The position numbers were made by a program, and so were the translations under genes. The notes below the pieces were generated by a model. It saw only the letters and a program-made list of their open reading frames with translations, was not told the DNA's origin and made no database searches. From Vibrio ostreicida (GTDB lineage: Bacteria > Pseudomonadota > Gammaproteobacteria > Enterobacterales > Vibrionaceae), in the NCBI RefSeq assembly GCF_013074385.2, contig NZ_JABEYA020000002.1, forward strand, positions 62,001-126,000: a DNA stretch of 64,000 nucleotides, written 5' to 3'. Shown here in pieces: positions 37,529-46,287 of the stretch (position 1 is its first letter; the number at the start of each line of letters is the position of its first letter).

Positions 37529-39820
37529 GTGAGAAAGTTAGCCCTGCTTACGTTAATTTTTGTCATCCCCATAAGCTGTACAGCCTTAGCGCAAGCAGAG
37601 AGAAAAAAACAAGAACCGCGGCCTAAAGTGGCGGTTGTGCTGGCTGGTGGAGGCGCAAAAGGTGCCGCACATATCGGTGTATTGAAAGCCCTTGAAGAGT
37701 TGCGAATCCCAGTTGATTACATTACGGGTACAAGCATGGGCGCTTATGTAGGTGGGCTGTATGCAACCGGCATGAGTGCGGATGAGATTGAATCCTTGAT
37801 CGAAACGGTGGACTGGAACAATGGTTATCGAGATCGGGTTGATCGCAGTGAACGCCGAGTGAGAGACAAAGAATACGAAGATCGATACCAGTTGACGACG
37901 GATCTGGGCCTTCGCTGGGGCGAGATTCATGCTGCTCGGGGGATTGTCCAAGGGCAAGGTATGTTGAAGATTCTGCGAGAAACGACCGGAAATCTTCCGC
38001 CATTTGAGTCTTTTGATGATCTTGCTATTCCTTATCGTTCTGTTGCGACAGACATTGTCGAACTTAAACCTGTAGTGCTTGGTGATGGTTATTTGGTTGA
38101 CGCGATGATGGCCAGTATGTCGGTGCCAGGTGCTCTGCCACCTTATGAATTGAATGGTAGCTTGTTGGTGGATGGTGGCGTGACCAACAATATGCCGATC
38201 AATGTGGCGCGCGATTTGGGGGCCGATGTCGTTATTGCGGTTGATATCAGCACGGATTACAAAGAGGAAGATGACTTTACGACGTTGTTTACAGTGGCCG
38301 ATCAGCTCTCTAACTATTTAGTGCGCCGTAGTACCAATCGGCAGACAAAAACGCTTACGGATGACGATGTGTTTCTTCAACCTCAAGTTGGCGAGATGGA
38401 GACCACTGAATTTGACAAAATGCCAGAAGCCTTCAAGCAAGGTTATCAGGTCGCGATGCAAAATGAGCAACAATTAAAGCGTTACCGTTTGAGCTCTTCT
38501 CTATATCAGGATTACATTGATGAAAAGGAGGAGGCTCGCCGTCGGTTGCGATATGGTGACGAAGTCAAAGTTCAAAAGATCGTGATCAACAATGAAACTC
38601 ATTATAGTGACGATATACTGAAAAAAAGGCTTAACCTCACTCCGGGCAAGCGCTACCACACCGCTGAAATAGAACAAAGTGTGCAAGATCTTTACGCTCT
38701 GGATCGGTTTGAACTGATCACCTACCGTTTTGAGAACCTTGATAATCAAGACACCCTATTTATCAAAGTCAAAGAAAAGTCTTGGGGGCCAAACTATGTT
38801 AATTTTCGATTTTTCTTAGAAGATGATTTTGATACGGATAGCCAGTATTCAATCGGCCTTTCAACCAATTTTACTGATCTCAATTCTGACGGTGCAGAAT
38901 TGAGAATAAATGTAGAGATGGGAACAGATAAGTGGCTAGAAGGCGAGCTTTATACCCCATTACTCTCAAATTCCAATACGTTTGCAACGTTCGGCATGAT
39001 ATTGAGCAATGAAAAGGTCAATGTGTCTTTGAACGATGCTCAAGAGCCATCTTTAAAGGATACTGAAGACTTTTTGTCGGTCGATTACGCTAAATGGGTT
39101 AGTGAGCTCGCTATTGGTTATCAAGATACCCTGTGGCGCCAGTTTAAAGTTGGTGTTCGATATACGGATGGCTCGGGTGAATTCACGTCGCTTCCGTCGC
39201 TGGGCGATGTGTCTTTTAGGCGTTTAGGGGCTTTTGTCAATTATCGGATCGATACCCTCGATGACTTTAGTTTGCCGACTCAGGGCGTTTACCTTGATTT
39301 GGATTATTTAATTTCTCATGACGAAAGTGTTGGTAGTACCGGTAGTGCGTTCAATGATCATGACGAAGATACGGCGTATGAATATGGTGCAAAACTGATT
39401 TATGCTAAAAGCTTTTCGCGCCACACGTTAGTGGCTAATCTTGATTTTGGTATGGTGGAGAGCAAAAAGTCCTCGTTGATTCTTGATCCCAAAGAACTCG
39501 GCGGTTTTCTTAACCTGTCAGGGATTCCACGCAATAGTTTGACGGGACAAAATAAAGCTTTTGGTAGCCTTATCTATCGATATCGTTGGTTTGATAATGA
39601 CTTTGGCTTATTTTCGTCCCCCTTTTATTTAGGGGCTTCATTGGAGTATGGCGGGGTATGGTCCAACCCAGATATCGAATTAGATAACGCCCCGTTATAC
39701 GCGGCGGGCTCTGTATTTGCGGGAGTGGATTCACCCGTTGGGCCTATTATGTTTGGCTATGGGCGTACAGAGAAAAACTACGATTCAATTTACCTGATTG
39801 TTGGTACGACATTCAAATAA
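37529..39820 (+). CDS. Patatin-like phospholipase with POTRA and outer-membrane barrel (type Vd-like)
   Basis: The GTG at 37529 is chosen as start (AAGGA eight bases before, 763 residues) because a signal peptide then begins at once (MRKLALLTLIFVIPISC ... LAQA). The patatin domain follows with the oxyanion loop GGGAKGAAHIG, the nucleophile in GTSMG and the catalytic Asp in VDGGVTNN. After residue ~340 come a POTRA-like segment (VQKIVINNETHYSDDIL) and a bacterial surface-antigen barrel ending with phenylalanine-lysine. This order is that of PlpD-like type Vd autotransporters. The protein may be a secreted or surface lipase; its substrate is unknown. Confidence 0.87.
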   Translation: MRKLALLTLIFVIPISCTALAQAERKKQEPRPKVAVVLAGGGAKGAAHIGVLKALEELRIPVDYITGTSMGAYVGGLYATGMSADEIESLIETVDWNNGYRDRVDRSERRVRDKEYEDRYQLTTDLGLRWGEIHAARGIVQGQGMLKILRETTGNLPPFESFDDLAIPYRSVATDIVELKPVVLGDGYLVDAMMASMSVPGALPPYELNGSLLVDGGVTNNMPINVARDLGADVVIAVDISTDYKEEDDFTTLFTVADQLSNYLVRRSTNRQTKTLTDDDVFLQPQVGEMETTEFDKMPEAFKQGYQVAMQNEQQLKRYRLSSSLYQDYIDEKEEARRRLRYGDEVKVQKIVINNETHYSDDILKKRLNLTPGKRYHTAEIEQSVQDLYALDRFELITYRFENLDNQDTLFIKVKEKSWGPNYVNFRFFLEDDFDTDSQYSIGLSTNFTDLNSDGAELRINVEMGTDKWLEGELYTPLLSNSNTFATFGMILSNEKVNVSLNDAQEPSLKDTEDFLSVDYAKWVSELAIGYQDTLWRQFKVGVRYTDGSGEFTSLPSLGDVSFRRLGAFVNYRIDTLDDFSLPTQGVYLDLDYLISHDESVGSTGSAFNDHDEDTAYEYGAKLIYAKSFSRHTLVANLDFGMVESKKSSLILDPKELGGFLNLSGIPRNSLTGQNKAFGSLIYRYRWFDNDFGLFSSPFYLGASLEYGGVWSNPDIELDNAPLYAAGSVFAGVDSPVGPIMFGYGRTEKNYDSIYLIVGTTFK

Positions 39821-40097
39821 TCGTGGTGCTTTCGTGGCATTGATGTTCGACATGTGGCAGACCGCCAGATGCCTGTCTGTGAGGTATAGCGCCTCACAAT
39901 CATTCTAAGTTGCTATGTTGGTCAAAGTGATGAGATTTTAATTTATCGTTAAATTTGCTATCATGTCGGCCACAAGTTGGCCTCTATGTTGCTCCTTTTA
40001 TTAGAATGGAAGGAAGCATACGATCGATGAGAGTCAAGTTTCCAAGGATGTTCACTTCGTTACGCTAAATTATAGTTATAATAATGAAGGGACCGCA

Positions 40098-40121
40098 ATG
40101 AGAGGAAAAAGTCGTGCTTGA
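40098..40121 (+). other. Seven-codon leader frame overlapping the acnB start
   Basis: An ATG at 40098 opens a frame of seven codons (MRGKSRA) that stops at 40121, seven bases inside acnB and in another frame. It has a strong GAAGGGA at 40086-40092. The acnB GTG at 40114 has its own GAGAGGA site inside the leader. Whether the leader is translated is unknown; it may simply be chance. Confidence 0.3.
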
Positions 40122-42711
40122 AGCCTATCGTAAACACGTCGAAGAGCGTGCTGCTGAAGGAGTTGTTCCAAAACCACTAAATGCTGAGCAAGTAGCTGGT
40201 CTTGTTGAACTGCTAAAAAATCCCCCTCAAGGTGAAGATGCAGTTATTCTTGACCTTCTAGAGAACCGAATTCCTCCGGGTGTGGATGAAGCGGCCTATG
40301 TGAAAGCGGGTTTTCTTACCGCAGTAACCAAAGGCGAAGTCTCATCCCCCCTAGTAAGCCGCGAAAAAGCCGCTGAGCTATTAGGGACTATGCAAGGGGG
40401 CTACAACATTTCCCCTTTGGTCGACCTGCTGGATGAAGAGGCACTGGCTCCCATTGCGGTGAAAGCCTTGTCTCATACCTTGTTGATGTTTGATGCTTTC
40501 TATGATGTTGAAGAGAAAGCCAAATCAGGCAACGCTCATGCTCAACAAGTGATGCAATCTTGGGCTGATGCCGATTGGTTCTTATCCAAACCTGAACTGA
40601 AGAAAAAAATTACTCTTACGGTGTTTAAAGTCACAGGTGAAACGAACACCGATGACTTGTCCCCCGCTCCTGATGCATGGTCTCGGCCAGATATCCCCGT
40701 TCACGCTTTGGCAATGCTTAAGAATGAACGCGAGGGAATCAATCCTGATCAGCCAGGCAGTATTGGTCCAATTAAGCAGATTGAATCTCTTAGTCAAAAA
40801 GGGCACCAATTGGTGTATGTTGGTGACGTGGTTGGAACGGGTTCCTCACGTAAATCTGCGACTAACTCCGTCCTCTGGTTTATGGGTGACGACATTGCCA
40901 ATGTGCCTAATAAGCGCGCCGGTGGCTATGTTCTTGGTGGTAAAATCGCTCCGATTTTCTTCAATACGATGGAAGATGCGGGTGCGTTGCCCATTGAAGT
41001 CGATGTCACTAAGCTGAATATGGGAGATGTTATTGATGTTTACCCGTTTGAAGGCAAAGTCTGTAACCACGAAACGGGTGAAACTCTGGCGGAGTTTTCT
41101 CTCAAAACTGATGTACTGATTGATGAAGTTCGTGCTGGCGGTCGTATTCCATTGATTGTTGGTCGCGGCCTGACAGAAAAAGCACGCCAGTCTTTGGGGC
41201 TTGAAGCATCGGATGTTTTTCGTAAGCCCGGAGTGGTTGCTGATTCAGGCAAAGGTTACTCGTTGGCCCAAAAAATGGTCGGTAAAGCCTGTGGTGTTGA
41301 AGGCATCCGTCCAGGGACATATTGTGAGCCTAAAATGACCACAGTCGGTTCTCAAGATACCACCGGACCGATGACACGTGATGAGCTCAAAGACCTTGCT
41401 TGTCTGGGTTTCTCCGCCGATTTAGTGATGCAGTCGTTTTGCCATACATCGGCCTATCCCAAACCTGTGGATGTGAACACGCACCATACCTTACCAGACT
41501 TCATTATGAATCGTGGCGGTGTCTCGCTACGCCCTGGTGATGGCGTGATACATTCCTGGCTTAACCGTATGTTGCTGCCGGATACTGTGGGGACCGGAGG
41601 CGATTCGCATACCCGCTTCCCACTTGGTATTTCCTTCCCAGCCGGTTCAGGACTGGTCGCGTTTGCTGCAGCTACCGGTGTGATGCCGCTAGATATGCCG
41701 GAGTCGATTTTGGTCCGTTTTAAAGGTGAAATGCAACCTGGGGTAACACTGCGTGATCTCGTGCATGCGATTCCTTATTACGGTATCAAACAAGGTCTGC
41801 TTACGGTTGAAAAAGCGGGCAAAATTAATGAATTTTCTGGCCGCGTTCTGGAGATCGAAGGGGTTGAGCACCTGACAGTAGAACAGGCGTTTGAATTATC
41901 TGATGCCTCTGCAGAGCGCTCTGCAGCTGGTTGTACCGTTAAACTGTCTCAGGCGTCTATTGAAGAATATCTAAACTCAAACATTGTTATGTTGAAGTGG
42001 ATGATTTCTGAAGGCTACGGTGACCGACGTACCATTGAACGTCGTATTACTGCGATGGAAGAGTGGCTCGCGAACCCAGAATTGATGGAAGCCGATGCTA
42101 ATGCAGAATACGCTCATGTCATAGATATTGATCTGGCCGAAATCGACCAGCCTATTTTATGCGCGCCAAACGATCCTGATGACGCTCGTTTGCTTTCGGA
42201 TGTTGAGGGGACTAAAATTGATGAGGTCTTCATCGGCTCTTGTATGACCAATATTGGTCATTTTCGAGCAGCGGGTAAGTTGCTCGAAAAATTTGGTGGG
42301 CAGCTTGATACTCGACTTTGGGTTGCACCACCGACCAAGATGGACCGTGATCAGTTAACCGAAGAGGGGTATTACGGTATCTATGGCCGTGCAGGGGTTC
42401 GCATTGAAACGCCTGGGTGTTCATTGTGTATGGGTAACCAAGCTCGTGTTGCGGATAAAGCGACCGTGATGTCGACATCAACGCGTAATTTCCCTAATCG
42501 ACTTGGGACAGGTGCAAACGTTTATCTGTCATCGGCAGAGCTAGCGGCAGTTGGAGCTATATTGGGTAGGATTCCATCGAAGGATGAATATCTTGAATAT
42601 GCCAAACAAATCGACGCGACGGCAGCAGATACCTATCGTTACTTAAATTTCCACAAGATGGAGCAGTATACCGAGAAAGCGGATACGGTGATTTTTCAAG
42701 AACCCGTTTAA
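40114..42711 (+). CDS. acnB: Aconitate hydratase B (bifunctional, 2-methylisocitrate dehydratase)
   Basis: The 865-residue enzyme has the length of E. coli AcnB and very high identity. It converts citrate to isocitrate in the TCA cycle and acts on 2-methylisocitrate. It begins at GTG with the helical HEAT-like domain ([15 protein letters not shown]), then the swivel domain and the Fe-S domains with cluster ligands in [16 protein letters not shown] and [11 protein letters not shown]. The 293 bases upstream contain a GTGAGG/CCTCAC hairpin (39879-39897), probably the weak end of the preceding gene, and otherwise nothing I can name. An intrinsic terminator follows. Confidence 0.97.
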   Translation: MLEAYRKHVEERAAEGVVPKPLNAEQVAGLVELLKNPPQGEDAVILDLLENRIPPGVDEAAYVKAGFLTAVTKGEVSSPLVSREKAAELLGTMQGGYNISPLVDLLDEEALAPIAVKALSHTLLMFDAFYDVEEKAKSGNAHAQQVMQSWADADWFLSKPELKKKITLTVFKVTGETNTDDLSPAPDAWSRPDIPVHALAMLKNEREGINPDQPGSIGPIKQIESLSQKGHQLVYVGDVVGTGSSRKSATNSVLWFMGDDIANVPNKRAGGYVLGGKIAPIFFNTMEDAGALPIEVDVTKLNMGDVIDVYPFEGKVCNHETGETLAEFSLKTDVLIDEVRAGGRIPLIVGRGLTEKARQSLGLEASDVFRKPGVVADSGKGYSLAQKMVGKACGVEGIRPGTYCEPKMTTVGSQDTTGPMTRDELKDLACLGFSADLVMQSFCHTSAYPKPVDVNTHHTLPDFIMNRGGVSLRPGDGVIHSWLNRMLLPDTVGTGGDSHTRFPLGISFPAGSGLVAFAAATGVMPLDMPESILVRFKGEMQPGVTLRDLVHAIPYYGIKQGLLTVEKAGKINEFSGRVLEIEGVEHLTVEQAFELSDASAERSAAGCTVKLSQASIEEYLNSNIVMLKWMISEGYGDRRTIERRITAMEEWLANPELMEADANAEYAHVIDIDLAEIDQPILCAPNDPDDARLLSDVEGTKIDEVFIGSCMTNIGHFRAAGKLLEKFGGQLDTRLWVAPPTKMDRDQLTEEGYYGIYGRAGVRIETPGCSLCMGNQARVADKATVMSTSTRNFPNRLGTGANVYLSSAELAAVGAILGRIPSKDEYLEYAKQIDATAADTYRYLNFHKMEQYTEKADTVIFQEPV

Positions 42712-42731
42712 CGTTAGACCTACTGACAACG

Positions 42732-42759
42732 AGCGCCTGTTTTAGCAGGCGCTTTTTTT
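42732..42759 (+). terminator. Intrinsic terminator after acnB
   Basis: AGCGCCTG and CAGGCGCT form an eight-base stem with a TTTTAG loop followed by seven T residues, 21 bases after the acnB stop. Confidence 0.92.
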
Positions 42760-42814
42760 GTGCTTTTCAAACCATGGCTATATAATCTGCGCGTTATTTT
42801 CATGAGGTAGAGCG

Positions 42815-43186
42815 ATGGAATTTGAGTTTATACGTAACACCCTGATGGGGGAATACTATATAAAGTCGAGCATGGGACATGAAATTGTAGGTCGCTGGCT
42901 TCAAGAAGAAATAGGAAAAGATAGGCAAAAAATTGCGCAAGTTGACGCTTTACTTGAATCTGCACAACGTTCGCCTTCTGAAGAGCACACTTTAGTTGGA
43001 AGAGAAATATCGGTTGCGATTCTTGAGAATGAGGTTGTGGTTCAGGAAAACATCTTGACGCATGGGCAAGCTATCCCAGAAGAGAGTGAATTTGACTTCT
43101 ACGACAGTGAAAGTACCGCCTGTTGTGGCCTTAAGGATTTGCAACATTTGCTAGAGCAATGGCAAGTTTTCTTAACCTCAAGATAG
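42815..43186 (+). CDS. yacL: UPF0231 family protein YacL
   Basis: The 123-residue protein resembles E. coli YacL, the gene next to acnB there too: MEFEFIRNTLMGEY at the start, MGHEIVGRWLQEEIG, and DFYDSESTACCGLKDLQHLLEQ near the end. No function is established for the family. A short spacer after the acnB terminator holds a TATAAT-like hexamer at 42779-42784, so it probably has its own promoter. Its terminator doubles as a possible NtrC site. Confidence 0.9.
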   Translation: MEFEFIRNTLMGEYYIKSSMGHEIVGRWLQEEIGKDRQKIAQVDALLESAQRSPSEEHTLVGREISVAILENEVVVQENILTHGQAIPEESEFDFYDSESTACCGLKDLQHLLEQWQVFLTSR

Positions 43187-43236
43187 CTGTGCACTGAAAA
43201 AGTGAATTGGGCACGGAATGCTTAATCTTTGTGACT

Positions 43237-43266
43237 AAGGCGCACCATAATGGTGCGCCTTTTTTT
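43237..43266 (+). terminator. Intrinsic terminator after yacL, containing an NtrC-like palindrome
   Basis: AAGGCGCACCA and TGGTGCGCCTT form an eleven-base perfect stem with a TAA loop, followed by seven T residues, a textbook terminator 51 bases past yacL. The apex of the stem is also a near-perfect NtrC binding site, listed separately. Confidence 0.92.
43242..43256. promoter_or_regulatory. Candidate NtrC enhancer site for glnK-amtB
   Basis: GCACCATAATGGTGC fits the NtrC pattern GCACCAnnnTGGTGC (compare the E. coli glnA enhancer). It lies about 93-107 bases upstream of the start predicted from the sigma-54-like element, a typical enhancer distance. A weaker half-match (GCACTGAAAAAGTG) lies at 43191-43204. 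Because the same bases form a terminator, the match could also be coincidental. Confidence 0.55.
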
Positions 43267-43319
43267 GTTTTTTAGCCTTGCTACCATCATAATGCTTTTA
43301 ATATCAATGGGTTGATAAG

Positions 43320-43336
43320 TTGGCATGTCCTTTGGA
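43320..43336 (+). promoter_or_regulatory. Candidate sigma-54 promoter of glnK-amtB
   Basis: TTGGCATGTCCTTTGGA has the -24 TTGGCA and a -12 TTTGGA element at the spacing required for RpoN; the only departure from the core is GG instead of GC at -12. Transcription would start near 43349, 27 bases before the glnK ATG. Confidence 0.55.
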
Positions 43337-43348
43337 TTAAGTTAGTGA

Positions 43349-43714
<366 letters not shown>

Positions 43715-43740
43715 GACTTGAAAGGATTGGAGATAATACA

Positions 43741-44970
43741 ATGGAATTAGCAACAACAGTGACGGAATTGCGTTACGCACTAGATACTTTTTTCTTTCTT
43801 ATTTCGGGTGCGCTGGTGATGTGGATGGCAGCGGGTTTTGCGATGTTGGAGGCTGGGCTGGTAAGATCGAAAAACACCACAGAAATCCTCACCAAAAATG
43901 TCTGTTTATACGCCATTGCTTGTACCATGTTCCTGCTTGTCGGCTATCACATCATGTATGTTGATAATGGCGAGGGAGGTTGGCTACCCTCACTAGGCGC
44001 TTTGATAGGGACACAATCTGAAGGTGCCGATCATTCCCTTGAATCTGATTTTTTCTTTCAGGTTGTTTTTGTCGCTACCGCCATGTCTGTGGTTTCAGGC
44101 GCGGTTGCCGAACGCATGAAATTATGGGCTTTTCTCGTTTTCTCGACCTTATTCACTGCTTTTATTTACCCAATGGAAGGGTATTGGACTTGGGGGGGAG
44201 GCTTCCTTTCGCAAGCGGGTTTCAGCGATTTTGCTGGGTCAGGTATTGTCCATATGGCCGGTGCTTCAGCGGCGTTAGCAGGTGTCATTCTGCTTGGTGC
44301 TCGTAGAGGGAAATATGGAAAAAATGGTGAAATGTACCCAATCCCAGGTTCAAATATGCCATTGGCGACATTGGGTACTTTCATCCTTTGGTTCGGGTGG
44401 TTTGGTTTTAACGGTGGTTCTCAACTGATGGTGTCGGATTTTGAAAATGCCACCGCCGTCGGTCAAATATTTCTTAATACGAATGCAGCGGCAGCGGCGG
44501 GGGCAATGGCTTCTTTGCTCGTGTGCAAAACCACTTGGGGAAAAGCTGATCTAACGATGATCCTGAATGGTGCTTTGGCGGGGCTGGTAGCGATTACTGC
44601 TGATCCGCTTTCTCCTTCTCCGCTTTACTCGGTGGCGATAGGCGCGGTATCCGGTGCCTTGGTGGTCTTTAGTATTATTGGACTGGATAAACTTAAGATT
44701 GACGACCCAGTAGGCGCAATCTCTGTTCATGGGGTGTGCGGCTTATTTGGTTTGATGGTCGTGCCACTGAGTAATGGTGACGCCAGTTTTGGTGCTCAAT
44801 TATTGGGTGCGGCGGTTATCTTTGGTTGGGTGTTCGGTGCCAGTTTGATTATCTGGGGTGTCTTGAAAGCCACCATGGGTATAAGAGTCTCTGAAGATGA
44901 GGAACTGGAGGGGATGGATATGCACGATTGCGGCGTCGGGGCTTACCCTGAATTTGTTTCTGTGAAGTAA
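43741..44970 (+). CDS. amtB: Ammonium transporter AmtB
   Basis: The 409-residue membrane protein has the Amt fold with eleven helices, including WMAAGFAMLEAGLVRSKN at helix 1-2, and the twin pore histidines in GIVHMAGASAALAG and SVHGVCGLFGLMV. There is no obvious cleaved signal peptide, unlike E. coli AmtB. It follows glnK, with which it is normally co-regulated by NtrC, and an intrinsic terminator closes the pair. Confidence 0.96.
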   Translation: MELATTVTELRYALDTFFFLISGALVMWMAAGFAMLEAGLVRSKNTTEILTKNVCLYAIACTMFLLVGYHIMYVDNGEGGWLPSLGALIGTQSEGADHSLESDFFFQVVFVATAMSVVSGAVAERMKLWAFLVFSTLFTAFIYPMEGYWTWGGGFLSQAGFSDFAGSGIVHMAGASAALAGVILLGARRGKYGKNGEMYPIPGSNMPLATLGTFILWFGWFGFNGGSQLMVSDFENATAVGQIFLNTNAAAAAGAMASLLVCKTTWGKADLTMILNGALAGLVAITADPLSPSPLYSVAIGAVSGALVVFSIIGLDKLKIDDPVGAISVHGVCGLFGLMVVPLSNGDASFGAQLLGAAVIFGWVFGASLIIWGVLKATMGIRVSEDEELEGMDMHDCGVGAYPEFVSVK

Positions 44971-45008
44971 CTTGCAGCAAGATACAGACTGTTACAAATA
45001 AAATACTC

Positions 45009-45036
45009 AAAAACCTGCTGTTATCGGCAGGTTTTT
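45009..45036 (+). terminator. Intrinsic terminator after amtB
   Basis: AAAAACCTGC and GCAGGTTTTT form a ten-base perfect stem with an eight-base loop, 38 bases past amtB; the A/T arms supply the T run. Confidence 0.88.
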
Positions 45037-45049
45037 GCATTGTGGATGA

Positions 45050-45104
45050 TTGTTTTCTAAATGGTCATGCTTATAATAACGCAACTGATAAACGTTATCA
45101 TTAC
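45050..45104 (+). promoter_or_regulatory. fbpA promoter with Fur-box-like palindrome
   Basis: TTGTTT (45050-45055) and a perfect TATAAT (45072-45077) are separated by 16 bases, giving a start near 45084. Over that start lies TGATAAACGTTATCA (45086-45100), an inverted repeat of TGATAA arms resembling the Fur box (GATAATGATAATCATTATC). Iron repression of fbpABC is known in vibrios; the site here is predicted by motif only. Confidence 0.6.
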
Positions 45105-45124
45105 GAATTTAGGAAACTGAACCA

Positions 45125-46138
45125 ATGAAAAAATTGCTTACTCTTTCAGCCGTCGCTTGTGCAACGATTGCTCCTGCAACTATGGCCGCGGAAGAAGTTA
45201 ATGTTTATTCTTACCGACAGCCTTTCCTTGTTGAACCGATGTTTGACGAGTTTACTAAGGAAACGGGTATCAAAGTAAACGTGAAGTTTGCTAAGAAAGG
45301 GCTGGCAGAAAAATTGGTTCAAGAGGGCGAATATAGCCCCGCTGATGTTGTGTTGACGGTTGATATTAGCCGCTTGTCTGAATTGACGAAAAAAGATGTT
45401 GTGCAGAGCGTCGACAGTAAAGTGCTTGAGAAAAACATCCCAGCTCAGTATCAAGACACAAGTAATGAATGGTTTGCTTTGACCACTCGTACTCGCAGCG
45501 TTTACTCTTCTCGTGACCGAGTTGGTAAGCTGGGTGATGATTTCACTTATGCGGATCTTGCCAAGCCTGAATTCAAAGGAAAAATCTGTACACGCAGTGG
45601 CAAGCACCCTTATAACGTCTCTTTGGTTTCGTCGATGATTGCCCATAAAGGTGAGGTGGAAACGAAAGCTTGGTTAGAAGGGTTAAAAGCGAATCTTGCA
45701 CGTAAACCTCAAGGAAACGATCGAGCTCAAGTGAAAGCGATTAAAGAAGGTTTGTGTGATGTCTCTCTTGGTAACAGCTATTACTTAGGCAAGATGGTTA
45801 ATGACCCAGAGCAGAAAGCTTGGGCAGAAGCCGTTTATATCAATTTCCCGAATCAACAAACGACGGGTACTCACGTAAATATCTCGGGAATGGCAATGGC
45901 TAAATATGCGCCTAACCGAGAAAATGCCCTGAAGCTTATGGAATTCTTATCTGATAACCAAGCGCAAAGCATGTACGCTGAAGTCAATTTTGAGTACCCA
46001 GTCAAGCAGGGGGTTAAGCGCTCAGAGTTGGTGGCATCTTGGGGCGATTTTAAAGCGGATACCATCTCTTTAGATGAAATTGCTAATCATCACGCTGCGG
46101 CTATTAAGCTTCTTGATGAAGTAAAATTCGATCTATAA
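45125..46138 (+). CDS. fbpA: Ferric iron ABC transporter periplasmic binding protein
   Basis: The 337-residue precursor has a Sec signal (MKKLLTLSAVACATIAPATMA, cut probably after AMA) and the fold of bacterial Fe3+-binding proteins: EVNVYSYRQPFLVEPMFDEF at the start, the adjacent tyrosines that bind iron in GNSYYLGKM, and TGTHVNISGMAMAKYAPN near the end. It delivers iron to FbpB. It is the first gene of fbpABC; a hairpin separates it from fbpB. Confidence 0.93.
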   Translation: MKKLLTLSAVACATIAPATMAAEEVNVYSYRQPFLVEPMFDEFTKETGIKVNVKFAKKGLAEKLVQEGEYSPADVVLTVDISRLSELTKKDVVQSVDSKVLEKNIPAQYQDTSNEWFALTTRTRSVYSSRDRVGKLGDDFTYADLAKPEFKGKICTRSGKHPYNVSLVSSMIAHKGEVETKAWLEGLKANLARKPQGNDRAQVKAIKEGLCDVSLGNSYYLGKMVNDPEQKAWAEAVYINFPNQQTTGTHVNISGMAMAKYAPNRENALKLMEFLSDNQAQSMYAEVNFEYPVKQGVKRSELVASWGDFKADTISLDEIANHHAAAIKLLDEVKFDL

Positions 46139-46198
46139 TTGTCTAAAACCCTGCGGCCCTAGGTCGCTCTTTTGAGCTGGGTCCCTTGAGGTTGTTTG

Positions 46199-46229
46199 TT
46201 TATAAGGGTATAAACTTAACCCTTATAAA
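46199..46229 (+). other. Hairpin in the fbpA-fbpB spacer
   Basis: TTTATAAGGGT and ACCCTTATAAA form an eleven-base perfect stem with a nine-base loop. It has only AG after it rather than a T run, so it is more likely an mRNA-stabilising or partial terminator element that keeps the binding protein in excess of the membrane parts. The rest of the 149-base spacer contains no gene. Confidence 0.5.
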
Positions 46230-46287
46230 GTTGAAGGCATGTGAGATCGCGCCAGCAGCGCAGCGCATAGCTTGATATAGTTGGACG

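Noticed and set aside
45146-45646. A 166-codon open frame on the minus strand inside fbpA.
   Set aside because: It lies opposite a clear conserved gene, has no recognised homology and is an antisense shadow.
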